Shown here: one piece after another, positions 43,034 through 51,463 of the stretch | Position numbering within the stretch: the first letter of the stretch is position 1 | How the letters are laid out: the number at the start of each line of letters is the position of its first letter | Assembly: GCA_965246765.1 (NCBI GenBank) | Contig: CBDFFJ010000003.1 | Coordinates: 248,001-312,000 of the forward strand | Reading direction: 5' to 3' | DNA: 64,000 nt | From: UBA1952 sp965246765 | GTDB taxonomy: Bacteria; Bacteroidota; Bacteroidia; Chitinophagales; Chitinophagaceae | Notes under the pieces: generated by a model | Databases searched by the model: none | Told to the model about the DNA's origin: nothing | What the model saw: only the letters and a program-made list of their open reading frames with translations | Translations under genes and position numbers: made by a program

Positions 43034-44251
43034 ATGTTCAAACGTTTTTCAGTAATTGGATTAAGTATCCTTAGCGCGGCCACGCTGCCCGCTTCCGCCC
43101 AGAAGAGTAATATTGACGGCTCCAGCATCAATACCATTACCACTGCTGTTCCCTTCCTGCGCATCTCTCCCGATGCCCGCAGCGGCGGCATGGGCGATGT
43201 TGGAATTGCCCTTACCCCAGATGCCAACGCGCAGTTCTGGAACATCGGCAAGCTCCCCTTCGCTACCAAGAATTTTGGCGTCTCCGCTACCTACACGCCC
43301 TGGCTTAAGGACCTGGTGCCTGACATCTTCCTCGCTTACATTGCCGGCTATGCCAAGTTTGGGAAGGAAGGCAGCGCTCAGACCGTCTCCGCATCCCTCC
43401 GCTACTTCTCCCTCGGCGACATCAACTACGTGGACATCAACGCCAACCCTACCGGCACCGGCAAGCCCCGCGAGTTTTCCTTTGACGTCGGCTATGCGCG
43501 CCAGCTTTCTCCTTACCTCTCCGCAGGCGTCGGCCTCCGTTACATCCACTCCGCCATTGCCACCGGTATCTCCGGCTCGCAGGGTGCGGATTACAAGCCC
43601 GGCAACACTGCCGCCGCAGACGTAGGCCTTTACTACACCAAAACCCGCGAGATCAACGAATTCCAGAAGCGCACCTTCTCCTTTGGCGCCGTGATCTCCA
43701 ACCTGGGTGGCAAGATGTCCTACTCCTCCGTGCGCAAGGATTTTATTCCCATCAACCTCGGTATCGGCGCGGCCTATACCTCCCAGTTTGATGAGTACAA
43801 CAAGATCACCTTCGCGCTGGACATCAACAAGCTGCTCGTGCCTACGCCCCTTGACTCCTCTACCGGCAGCACCCCTAAATACTACTACCCCGAGAAGACC
43901 GTCGTGAGCGGCGTGCTCGGCTCCTTCTCCGACGCTCCGGGCGGCGGCTCCGAAGAGTTCAGGGAAATCAACTTCTCCCTCGGCGCTGAGTATTGGTATC
44001 AGGACCAGTTTGCCGTGCGGGCAGGCTACTTCTACGAAGACAAGACCAAGGGCGACCGCAAATACTTCACCGTAGGCCTCGGCGCGCGCTACAACATCTT
44101 TACCCTCAACGCAGCCTACCTCATTCCCGGCAATTCCTCCTCCGGCACCCGCAATCCCCTCTCCAACACCCTCCGCTTCTCCCTCCTCTTTGACTTTGAC
44201 AAGGTGAACGGCAACAGCACCGACGCCTCCGGCAGCACCGAGGGCCAGTAA
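43034..44251 (+). CDS. porV: T9SS outer membrane protein PorV (LptO)
   Basis: 405 residues, signal peptide to ~22. The FadL-like barrel family is recognised from FLRISPDARSGGMGDVGIALTPDANAQFWN (~43-72) and PLSNTLRFSLLFDF at the end. PorV carries cargo from the SprA/Sov pore to the attachment complex and holds PorU at the surface. The pairing with porU is typical for the phylum. It ends at a long terminator hairpin, beyond which array 3 begins. PorQ (44780-45898), another member of the surface complex, converges from the other side. Confidence 0.95.
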   Translation: MFKRFSVIGLSILSAATLPASAQKSNIDGSSINTITTAVPFLRISPDARSGGMGDVGIALTPDANAQFWNIGKLPFATKNFGVSATYTPWLKDLVPDIFLAYIAGYAKFGKEGSAQTVSASLRYFSLGDINYVDINANPTGTGKPREFSFDVGYARQLSPYLSAGVGLRYIHSAIATGISGSQGADYKPGNTAAADVGLYYTKTREINEFQKRTFSFGAVISNLGGKMSYSSVRKDFIPINLGIGAAYTSQFDEYNKITFALDINKLLVPTPLDSSTGSTPKYYYPEKTVVSGVLGSFSDAPGGGSEEFREINFSLGAEYWYQDQFAVRAGYFYEDKTKGDRKYFTVGLGARYNIFTLNAAYLIPGNSSSGTRNPLSNTLRFSLLFDFDKVNGNSTDASGSTEGQ

Positions 44252-44269
44252 TCCGACAGTCATCCATCA

Positions 44270-44305
44270 AAAAAGGGAAGAACGCCACCGCGTTCTTCCC
44301 TTTTT
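44270..44305. terminator. porV terminator
   Basis: AAAAAGGGAAGAACG (44270-44284) pairs with CGTTCTTCCCTTTTT (44291-44305): a 15-bp stem with a 6-nt loop. Confidence 0.93.
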
Positions 44306-44331
44306 CATTTTAGTGGGAGCACATACTGGCA

Positions 44332-44562
44332 CATTGCCATTGTAAGCTATTACATTGCCATTGTAAGCTATCCGATAGTCAATGTAAGCCGTAACATAGC
44401 CAATGTAAGTTGTTACAATGCCAATGTAAGCCGTTACAATGGCAATGTAAACTGTTGCAATGCCAATTCAAGCAGTTACATAGCCTCCGTAAGACATGAC
44501 ATGCTCTATGTATGCTCGCGCATCGGCTATGTAATGGCCTACATAGCCGATGTAATGGTTGA
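44332..44562. repeat. 21-bp tandem array 3 (11 units, GCCAATGTAAGC core)
   Basis: Eleven units start at 44332 and every 21 bp thereafter (44353, 44374, 44395, 44416, 44437, 44458, 44479, 44500, 44521, 44542). The shared pattern is CA(T/A)(T/A)GCC-AATGTAAGC-(C/T)(G/A)TTA, clear in the first seven units and drifting in the last four. Six of the eleven contain ATGTAA. Length is constant throughout. It lies downstream of the porV terminator, between convergent porV and porQ. Unlike the other two arrays, stop codons recur in several frames, which argues against a coding role. Confidence 0.9.
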
Positions 44563-44639
44563 CAGGCCCCGTGGAACGGATGCCGGTGCCAAAGTAGCCT
44601 CGTTTTTTAAGCTGGAATCCTTTTCCGCCCGCATCGTTT

Positions 44640-44775
44640 CCTCCGGGCGCGGCCCGGGGCCATTCAGCCATTCGCCCCCTACGGGGACGGGCCTCTGCGG
44701 CGAATGGGCGTCCCCGAAGGGGATGAATCTCATAATAACCCCGGGCCACACCCGGGGATGAAGCGCCGCCATCCC
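44640..44775. repeat. GC-rich, hairpin-forming extragenic block
   Basis: Several inverted repeats follow one another: CGGGCGC/GCGCCCG-like arms near 44645, GGCCCGGGGCC, CCCCTACGGGG, CCCCGAAGGGG and CCCCGGGCCACACCCGGGG (44741-44759). From memory, blocks reading 'CCCCGGGxxATTATGAGATTCATCCCCTTCGGGG' on one strand are scattered widely in Bacteroidota genomes, so it is probably a degenerate interspersed element rather than a gene. No protein is encoded convincingly. Confidence 0.4.
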
Positions 44776-44779
44776 CGCC

Positions 44780-45898
44780 CTAAAGGGCCTTCTCCTTGTA
44801 ATCCGCATTCCAGCCCCAGCGCTCGGTGGCGTGGCCTATGCCGGTGATCTTGCCCAGGCTCATCGTGAGGCCAAACTCATTGTAGGCCCCGGCAATGTGG
44901 TAGTACGAGCGGGCGTAGTGTATCTGAAACTTATCCAGGTGCAGGCCCACGCCAAAGGAGAATCCCGCCAGGGCGCCCTTGTCTTTGAGCGCCAGCTCGC
45001 CGCGGTGGAGGTGGTTGTAGGAGACCCCGAGCGTGAGGCGGCCGCCAGGCACCAGCTCCGCGCCGAAGATGAAGTGGCGGAAGAGCTTATCGGCAAAGTA
45101 AGAATTGGTGAGGGCCGAGGAATCGGCGGTGCCGAGGAGGGAAGAAGTCTCAATATCCGCGGGGTTGTTGTAGCGCACATCCCACTCATAGAGGTGGTGC
45201 GCGGTAACCATGAGGCGGAGGGGCAGGTGGGCAAAGCGCTTGGTGAGGGAGAGCTGCAGGTCAAAGGGCAGCACCTCGGCCTCGGAGCCGGCGTAGTGCT
45301 GCAGCATGAAGCCGATATTCTTGGCGGCTGCGCCGAAGGTGAAGAGGTTGCCGGTATCCGTATAGGTAATGCCCGCATCGCCCATGAGCCCGGCGGCCAC
45401 CTTTTCGCCGTAGGCGGAATAAGCAAGCTTCAGGGCGCCGCCATAGCGCCAGCGCTCGCCGTAGGCATGGGCCGCGCCGATGGAGACGGCAAAGTCGGTA
45501 GCGCGAAAGGCGCCCTGCACATTCCCGATATTGTCGGCAATGTCAAAAGAGCCGTAATTGAGGTATTGAATGCCGAGGATAAAGGAGGTGCTGGCGAGCC
45601 TGGGAATGTGATACCCGTAGGCGAGGTTGGCAACAGAGATGCCGGCGTAATAGCTGTTGTAAGAAAGGGAGAGCTGGTTGTGCAGGGCAGGCCGCATCTG
45701 CGCAGGATTCTGCAGGGCCAGAGACACCTCCTGCGCAGGATTGCCCACATTAATGCCGCCGAGGGCGGAGATGTGGGGGCTTTGCGGCAGCCGCAGAAAC
45801 TCAAAGGCGTGCTGCCCGCCGGTGACCTGCGCGCGGGCGGGGCAGGCTAGAACAGCAGCGGCAATAGCGGGAAGAAGAAAACGGAAACCCTGCATCAT
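44780..45898 (-). CDS. porQ: T9SS protein PorQ
   Basis: The start is ATG at 45898 (or the adjacent one at 45895); the frame opens at a TTG slightly upstream. About 372 residues with a signal peptide (FRFLLPAIAAAVLACPARA). The family mark is GGQHAFEFLRLPQSPHISALGGINVGNPAQEVSLALQNPA at the mature N-terminus, followed by a barrel of ~14 strands and a C-terminus with FGLTMSLGKITG. In Porphyromonas, PorQ, PorU, PorV and PorZ form the attachment complex on the outer face of the outer membrane. PorZ was not found in this window. fabI is upstream on the same strand, 31 bp away, so they may be co-transcribed. Confidence 0.87.
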   Translation of the reverse strand: MMQGFRFLLPAIAAAVLACPARAQVTGGQHAFEFLRLPQSPHISALGGINVGNPAQEVSLALQNPAQMRPALHNQLSLSYNSYYAGISVANLAYGYHIPRLASTSFILGIQYLNYGSFDIADNIGNVQGAFRATDFAVSIGAAHAYGERWRYGGALKLAYSAYGEKVAAGLMGDAGITYTDTGNLFTFGAAAKNIGFMLQHYAGSEAEVLPFDLQLSLTKRFAHLPLRLMVTAHHLYEWDVRYNNPADIETSSLLGTADSSALTNSYFADKLFRHFIFGAELVPGGRLTLGVSYNHLHRGELALKDKGALAGFSFGVGLHLDKFQIHYARSYYHIAGAYNEFGLTMSLGKITGIGHATERWGWNADYKEKAL

Positions 45899-45928
45899 AC
45901 GGGTGCTCAAACGCCTTGCGGCGGCGGA

Positions 45929-46759
45929 TTATTGCTGGCCGGCGGCCTTCTGGATCTCCTCAACGAGGGGCGTGGAGACGCCGGTGAAGGAGAAGCCGCC
46001 GTCGTGGAAGAGATTCTGCATGGTGACCATGCGTGTGAAGTCGGAGAAAAGCATGGTGGTAAAGGCGGCGCAGTCGTCGGAAGGCGCATTGCCAAGGGGG
46101 CTCATCTTGTCGGCATAAGAGAAGAAGGCGTCAAAGCCGCCGACACCCGAGCCGGCAGTAGTAGCGGTAGGCGATTGAGAAACGGTATTGACGCGGACCT
46201 TCTTGGCAAAGCCATAGTAATAGCCGAAGGAGCGGGCGATGCTTTCCAGGAGGGCCTTGGCATCAGCCATGTCATTATAGCCGGGAAAGGTGCGCTGCGC
46301 GGCGATGTAGGAAAGGGCCACGACAGAACCCCACTCGTTGATGGCATCCAGCTTCATGCAGGATTGCAGGAGGCGGTGCAGGGAGAGGGCAGAGATGTCC
46401 AGGGTTTTGTGGAAGTTCTCGTAAGAAGTCTCCGTGTATGGGATAGACTTGCGCACGTTCGGGCTCATGCCGATGGAGTGGAGGACAAAGTCCACCTTGC
46501 TGCCGAAGTGCTGCATGGCCTCATTGAGGAGCTTCTCCAGGTCTTCGTTGGAAGTGGCGTCGGCACCGATAACGGGGGCATCGCCGCATGCGGCAGCGAG
46601 TTCCTTAATCTTACCCATGCGCAGGGCAATAGGGGCGTTGGTGAGGATGATCTGGGCGCCTTCCTCGTGGCAGCGCAGGGCTGTCTTCCATGCGATAGAG
46701 CGCTCATCCAGCGCGCCGAAAATGATGCCTTTCTTGCCTTGCAGTAATCCGTGAGCCAT
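45929..46759 (-). CDS. fabI: Enoyl-[acyl-carrier-protein] reductase [NADH] FabI
   Basis: 276 residues from ATG at 46759 (MAHGLLQGKKGIIFGAL); an upstream extension is not supported by the family. Features: the NAD-binding IIFGALDERSIAWKTA, a strand ILTNAPIALRM, the substrate loop LHSIGMSPNVRK, the catalytic SYIAAQRTFPGYNDMADAK with the FabI-type Tyr-x6-Lys (YNDMADAK), and VNTVSQSPTATTAGSGV. It performs the last reduction in each cycle of fatty-acid elongation, using NADH, and is the target of triclosan-type inhibitors. It diverges from the broken GldL-like mini-gene. Confidence 0.96.
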   Translation of the reverse strand: MAHGLLQGKKGIIFGALDERSIAWKTALRCHEEGAQIILTNAPIALRMGKIKELAAACGDAPVIGADATSNEDLEKLLNEAMQHFGSKVDFVLHSIGMSPNVRKSIPYTETSYENFHKTLDISALSLHRLLQSCMKLDAINEWGSVVALSYIAAQRTFPGYNDMADAKALLESIARSFGYYYGFAKKVRVNTVSQSPTATTAGSGVGGFDAFFSYADKMSPLGNAPSDDCAAFTTMLFSDFTRMVTMQNLFHDGGFSFTGVSTPLVEEIQKAAGQQ

Positions 46760-46823
46760 GTGATAGTGGTTAGGGGCGTAAATGTAGGCCACCGCGGGCT
46801 ATCTTAGCTTCAAAGAACCACTG

Positions 46824-47002
46824 ATGCGCTCCCTGCTGCTGCTCCTGCTGATTGTCTCCACAGTGCTGATCTTTCTGGGCGCGCTGGGTAAAATCCAGCA
46901 CTGGCCGGCGGCGAATTATCTCATGGCAGGGGGATGATCGTGGAAATAGGAAGCGCGCTGGGCCTGGCGGTGATCAGCTGGCAGGCGCGAAAGGGGGTGT
47001 GA
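46824..47002 (+). pseudogene. GldL-like two-helix mini-protein, frameshifted in a G-tract
   Basis: ATG at 46824 opens MRSLLLLLLIVSTVLIFLGALGKIQHWPAANY..., which stops at TGA 46935-46937. Shifting by -1 at the G5 run (46929-46933) continues it as GMIVEIGSALGLAVISWQARKGV to a stop at 47000-47002. The combined ~59 residues align with the membrane part of GldL at 60676 (IGALAKIQHWPIANFMLPIGMI). One missing G (G6 to G5) explains the break. Mini-proteins with only this GldL hairpin are known to me from related genomes by general recollection. It could be a true loss-of-function, a sequencing error, or a phase-variable tract. Confidence 0.6.
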
Positions 47003-47034
47003 TGGCCTGGATTTTAATGCCCTGATCCGGCGAC

Positions 47035-48768
47035 ATGACCAATACATCCCGGGCGGCAATCATTATCGCAGCAATACTGCTGCTGGCAGCCAGTGGAGTC
47101 TGGTATGCCAAGCGCAGGCTGCTTTGGAACGCGCGGCCTGCTGATGCCATCCCTATCGCGCAGAAAGAGCGGACGCCTCTTGACCTGCGCCCCGCCACAA
47201 TCGCCAGGCTGCAGGGACTGGTGCAGGAAGGCTCCGAAGGATTGTACAAGCTGCGCATAGACTCCCTGCTCACCGACATTGCGTCGGGAACGATTGTCCT
47301 GAAAGGGGTGGGGCTTTACCCCGATAGCAACGCCATCCGCGCCCTGCACGAGCAAAAGAAGCTGCCCGACGACATCTTTCAACTGGAGCTGGAAAGCCTG
47401 CGGATCAGCGGCATCGACCTTGCGGACATCCTGAACAGAAGAGATATGCACGTGCGGGCTATTGTGTGCGACGGGGCCAATGTTGTGGTGCATCACCAGC
47501 GCCAGCCCTACAATGCAGATGAACGTGCTGCAGCCAAAGGCAAGTCCTTATTTGCGCGCCTCAATAACCAGCTTGACCGACTGGCAATAGACAGCGTCGC
47601 CCTAATGCACAGCAACATCACCGACCGGAGCGGCGGCAGGAAAGAAGTGTACAAAGACGTCTCGGTGGCGCTGAGCAATGTATTGATAGACTCTGCCGCA
47701 GAGCTGGATAAAACCCGATTCCTGTTTGCGAAGCAGCTGCTGCTGGAGGCCGGGGATATCAGGCTGCCGGTAGGAGCGAGTAACTACGATCTGGGAATCG
47801 GGGCGATCAGAATTTCCGGCGGGGAGCAGCAGCTGGACATCAGGAACCTGACGCTAAAGCCGCACAGCGGTCGCGAGGCTTTTCTCCGCCTTCAGAAGGA
47901 GCAGGTAGAGGTGTATGACATAGAGCTGCCCGCATTGCACCTGCGCGGCACGGACTGGTGGGCGGCCGTCCACGGGGAATCGCTCCTGGCAGACGAAGTG
48001 GAGCTGGATGATGCAACGATCAACGTGTACCTGGACCAGAGAATGCCCGCAAGCGCAGAAATTAAGCGAGATAATTTTCCGCAGCAGATGCTGGCAGATG
48101 CGGGGCTAAATGTGTCGCTGAAGCGTGTGACGCTCAAAAATGCGGTGCTGAACTACGACGAGCTGACGAAACGGAGCGGCGTACAGAGCAGGCTCACGTT
48201 TAGCGCGATCAACGCGGTGGCGGAAGGCGTAAGCAACATGGCCGGGGAAATAAAGAAGCATCCCGACGCGCGATTGCGGGGCAGCTGCCGCCTGATGAAT
48301 GCAGCTACCATGACCGGCGACTTCCTGCTTGCACTGAGCCGCAACCGTAAGGGCGCGTTTACCGCAGATCTGACTATGGGCGCTATGAGCCATGACGCCG
48401 TAAATCCCTTTTCGGAAGGCATGGGGCTGGTGCGTTTCACGGGCGGAGATCTGCAGGAGGCAACTGCACATATCGCCGGCAACAATGATTGGGTGAATGG
48501 CCGGTTGAGCGCCCGCTACACAGACCTCCACATAGAGCCGCTGAAAACAAAGGAAGATCAGAGCGGGCGACTCAAAGGCAAGAAGATCACCCGGACGATT
48601 GCAAACAGCCTCTTCGTAAAAGACAATAACCCATCAAAGGGTAAGCTTCGGCAGCCGGAGTTCTCGCTGGACCGAACCAAGGAGGGCAACTTTTTCAACT
48701 TCGTCTGGATGGGCCTGAAGGCGGGCCTGCTGAAAACGCTCGGCGTGCCACTGAAGCTGGGGATGTAG
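47035..48768 (+). CDS. AsmA-like membrane-anchored periplasmic protein
   Basis: 577 residues. One N-terminal membrane anchor (AAIIIAAILLLAASGVWYA, ~7-25) is followed by a long beta-rich region with DSLLTDIASGTIVLKGVGLYPD, FQLELESLRISGIDLADIL, AIDSVALMHSNITD and LKRVTLKNAVLNYDELT, the repeated-strand style of AsmA/DUF748 proteins that bridge the envelope and affect lipid transport. There is no clear C-terminal AsmA signature, so the family is an inference from pattern. The gene begins 33 bp after the GldL-like remnant and has no partner downstream (a T9SS cargo gene follows after 155 bp). Confidence 0.65.
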   Translation: MTNTSRAAIIIAAILLLAASGVWYAKRRLLWNARPADAIPIAQKERTPLDLRPATIARLQGLVQEGSEGLYKLRIDSLLTDIASGTIVLKGVGLYPDSNAIRALHEQKKLPDDIFQLELESLRISGIDLADILNRRDMHVRAIVCDGANVVVHHQRQPYNADERAAAKGKSLFARLNNQLDRLAIDSVALMHSNITDRSGGRKEVYKDVSVALSNVLIDSAAELDKTRFLFAKQLLLEAGDIRLPVGASNYDLGIGAIRISGGEQQLDIRNLTLKPHSGREAFLRLQKEQVEVYDIELPALHLRGTDWWAAVHGESLLADEVELDDATINVYLDQRMPASAEIKRDNFPQQMLADAGLNVSLKRVTLKNAVLNYDELTKRSGVQSRLTFSAINAVAEGVSNMAGEIKKHPDARLRGSCRLMNAATMTGDFLLALSRNRKGAFTADLTMGAMSHDAVNPFSEGMGLVRFTGGDLQEATAHIAGNNDWVNGRLSARYTDLHIEPLKTKEDQSGRLKGKKITRTIANSLFVKDNNPSKGKLRQPEFSLDRTKEGNFFNFVWMGLKAGLLKTLGVPLKLGM

Positions 48769-48922
48769 GGTGGCTGCATTTTGCCTTTCCCGCCGTGTTT
48801 AAAAAATGCTGCGGGAATTTTTTTTTCATCCTAACTAAATGCATGCTCCCGTAGTCTATTAATCAATCACTTTTACGACAAGGTGCCGCATTCGTCATCC
48901 TTTACTTCCAAATCCGAAAGCC

Positions 48923-51258
48923 ATGAAACATCTCTCCTTACTTCTGGTCGCTCTGTGCTGCTTTGCAATTGCCGGCAGGGCAATCACCGTCTCAGGCACC
49001 GTGTACCTCGCCTCGTCCGGCCCGGCAGCGGGTGCTAAGGTCTATCTGTATGATTCGTCGTACGTCTCGCCCTACACAGCGGGCTTCATTGACAGTACGA
49101 CGACATCCGTCACCGGCGCCTACAGCTTCACATTCACCGCCTCTGCCAATCACTACTACGCGGCGATGTGCAGGATTTGCGGCACGCCCGCGTACAATTA
49201 TGTCCCTACAACCGGCTCCAGCGCTACGGTGAACTTATACTTAAGCTGCAGCTCGTTTATGGTACGTGATACGGTGCGCAACAGCACGACGGGCGCGCCG
49301 GTATCCGGGCAAAGGTCTATATCGCCAATGCGGGTTCCACCTACCGGGACAGCGCATATACCAATTCCCTGGGCGCGGCCGTATTTTATATGCCTGTCAC
49401 GGTATCCTCTGGCACCTTTACTGTCTCCACCAATGCCTGCGGCCTGCAATCCCAGACTTTTACGTATCCCGGATTTGCAATGGTAGCGCCTACGCTCTAT
49501 GTATGCGTGAGCAATGCCGTAATCAGCGGTACGCTGACCAATGCGAGCACCAGCGCGCCGATTGCCTACCATGCCGTAATGCTTGCTGACTCCTCGGCTA
49601 CGGCCTTGCTTTACGCTGACAGCACCAATACGAATGCTTCAGGGGCTTACAGCTTTACCCTTCCGCCGGGCACGCCTTCCGGCAATATGATTGCCTATGC
49701 CTACACCTGCGGCGCGCGGGCGCGCAACAGCGCGGCCTTCAGCGGCAGCAATCTTACACTCAATCTTTCCGGCTGTGCTACCAGTACTGCTACGGTGAGC
49801 GGTACAGTGTACTATTCCGGCACCACCACGCCCGTTTCAGGCTGGAAAGTCTATGTATATGATTCCCTCGGATTGACGACCGTGTACCGCGACAGCGCAG
49901 TTACCACTGCTGCGGGCGGTTATTCCTTTACCATTCCGCCTTACATCACATCAGGCTATATCCATCTGTCCACGCCTTCCTGTGGTGGGGGTACCACAAG
50001 CGCCTTCTGGAGCTATACCGGCGTCAGCGGCATTGTCAATCTTAGCGTGACCACAAGCCCGGGCACTATTTCCGGACATGCCTACTACTATGGGGGCACA
50101 CCCGCTGCCGGTGCCACGGTACAAATGTCTGCCTGGGGCTTCTCGCCCATCAGCACGGTGGCAAGCAGTGCCGGCGCCTATTCCCTGACCGTTCCGTGCA
50201 GCTGGGGCAGCAACACGATCTCGCTGCAAATCACCTCACCAAATCAAAACTGTAATCACAACCATAGCGTCAGCTTCTCGGGCAGTAATATCTCCGGGCT
50301 TGTGGATTCCATGTGCTACTTCGGCGTATCCGGTATTGTGAGCAAGCAAGGCGGGGGCGTAGCATCCAATGCCAAAGTTTATTGGGTGCAGGAATTCTAC
50401 GACTCTACTACAACACCGGCCACTATTACCCTCTCCCGCTTTGATTCTACCGTGACCAATGCTTCCGGCGTTTACAGCTTTGCACGGGACTATATTCCCT
50501 CCGGCTATTACTCGCAGAGCTACATTAAAGCCTTCCTCCAGCCTTCCGACCCGGCCTACCTCAACTTCCTTCCTACCTACCACGACTCATCCCTTGTTTG
50601 GAGCAGCGCGGATACTGTGAAGTACAGCCAATGGCAGAGCCGCGCTACCAACGTTCATGTATCCCTGCGGGCCGGCATCAATCCGGGCGGGCCGGGCTTC
50701 ATTGGCGGCGATGTATTGCTGGGCGCCAATAAGGCAGCCGGCGTGGGCGATCCGCTGCCAGGCCGCGTTCTGATACTGACCACCGCGGCTGGCAAAGCCA
50801 TAGGCTATACTTACTCCGACGGTACGGGCAAGTTCTCCTTTTCTAACTTGGCGCTGGGAAGCTACCTGATATTCGGCGATGCGTGGGGACTTAAAAACCC
50901 TGCGTTGGCGGTAACACTGGCACAAGGCAAGGCCACGGTAAACAGCATCGTCTTTGAAGAAAACAGCACCAAGTTTGAAGGCCGGCTCAATGCCGCCGGG
51001 GTGGCCGGAACTCCGGCGCTGAATGCCCTGCGTCTCTATCCGAATCCCGTGAAGGATTATGTGGCCGTCAGCGGGCTGCGCGCTATTGGCGGCGCTAAGA
51101 CTGCCGTGCTGCGCAATGCTACCGGCGCGATGGCAGGCAGCTATAACATTGCCGCAGGTGCTGATGCCATTCCTGTAAAGGGCCTCCCTGCCGGCCTGTA
51201 TATGCTGCAGGTGCAGACAGGCGAGGGCGTTGCCGCTTTCCGCTTTGTAAAGGAATAA
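48923..51258 (+). pseudogene. T9SS cargo protein with CNA-B/carboxypeptidase-regulatory-like repeats, interrupted by one frameshift
   Basis: ATG at 48923 begins a signal peptide and the first repeat (ITVSGTVYLASSGPAAGAKVYLYDSS). At GGG 49307-49309 the frame must change by -1: ...TGAPVSG joins AKVYIANAGSTYRDSAYTNSLGAAVFY in the other frame, which continues to 51258. One missing G explains it. The rest is about six repeats of ~80-90 residues (SGTxxxxxTxxPVxxxKVYVYDSxxxTxYxDSxxTxAxGxYSFTxPP), a linker, and a sorting domain (LRLYPNPVKDYVAVSGL...LPAGLYMLQV). If the base is simply missing from the sequence, the protein would be ~778 residues, secreted and surface-bound. Function of the repeats: extracellular stalk or binding, inferred. 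Confidence 0.8.
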
Positions 51259-51280
51259 ATTGCCTGTTATGATAACGGAA

Positions 51281-51316
51281 AAGGGCGAAGACTACGGTTT
51301 TCGCCCTTACTTTTTT
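51281..51316 (+). terminator. Terminator after the T9SS cargo gene
   Basis: AAGGGCGAA (51281-51289) pairs with TTCGCCCTT (51300-51308), then AC and six T. Confidence 0.88.
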
Positions 51317-51432
51317 AAGGCGGAATGGCAACCGCATGAATGAAGGCAAAACGAGACATTTTAAACAGGATGTTTGCGGAATGAGTAACGGACTACCGAG
51401 CAATAAAAGCCTCATTTTTCGCTTGTAACCCC

Positions 51433-51440
51433 TACATTTG
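51433..51440 (+). promoter_or_regulatory. -7 box of the atp operon promoter
   Basis: TACATTTG, exact match to TAnnTTTG, 23 bp upstream of the atpB ATG. No convincing -33 element is visible at 19-21 nt. Confidence 0.5.
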
Positions 51441-51463
51441 CGCAAAATTTCAGGGGCTGTCTT

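Noticed and set aside
43061..44263. Antisense frame of 400 codons opposite porV
   Set aside because: Low-complexity G/V/A/E-rich protein, a known shadow of strong codon bias; PorV on the other strand is clear.
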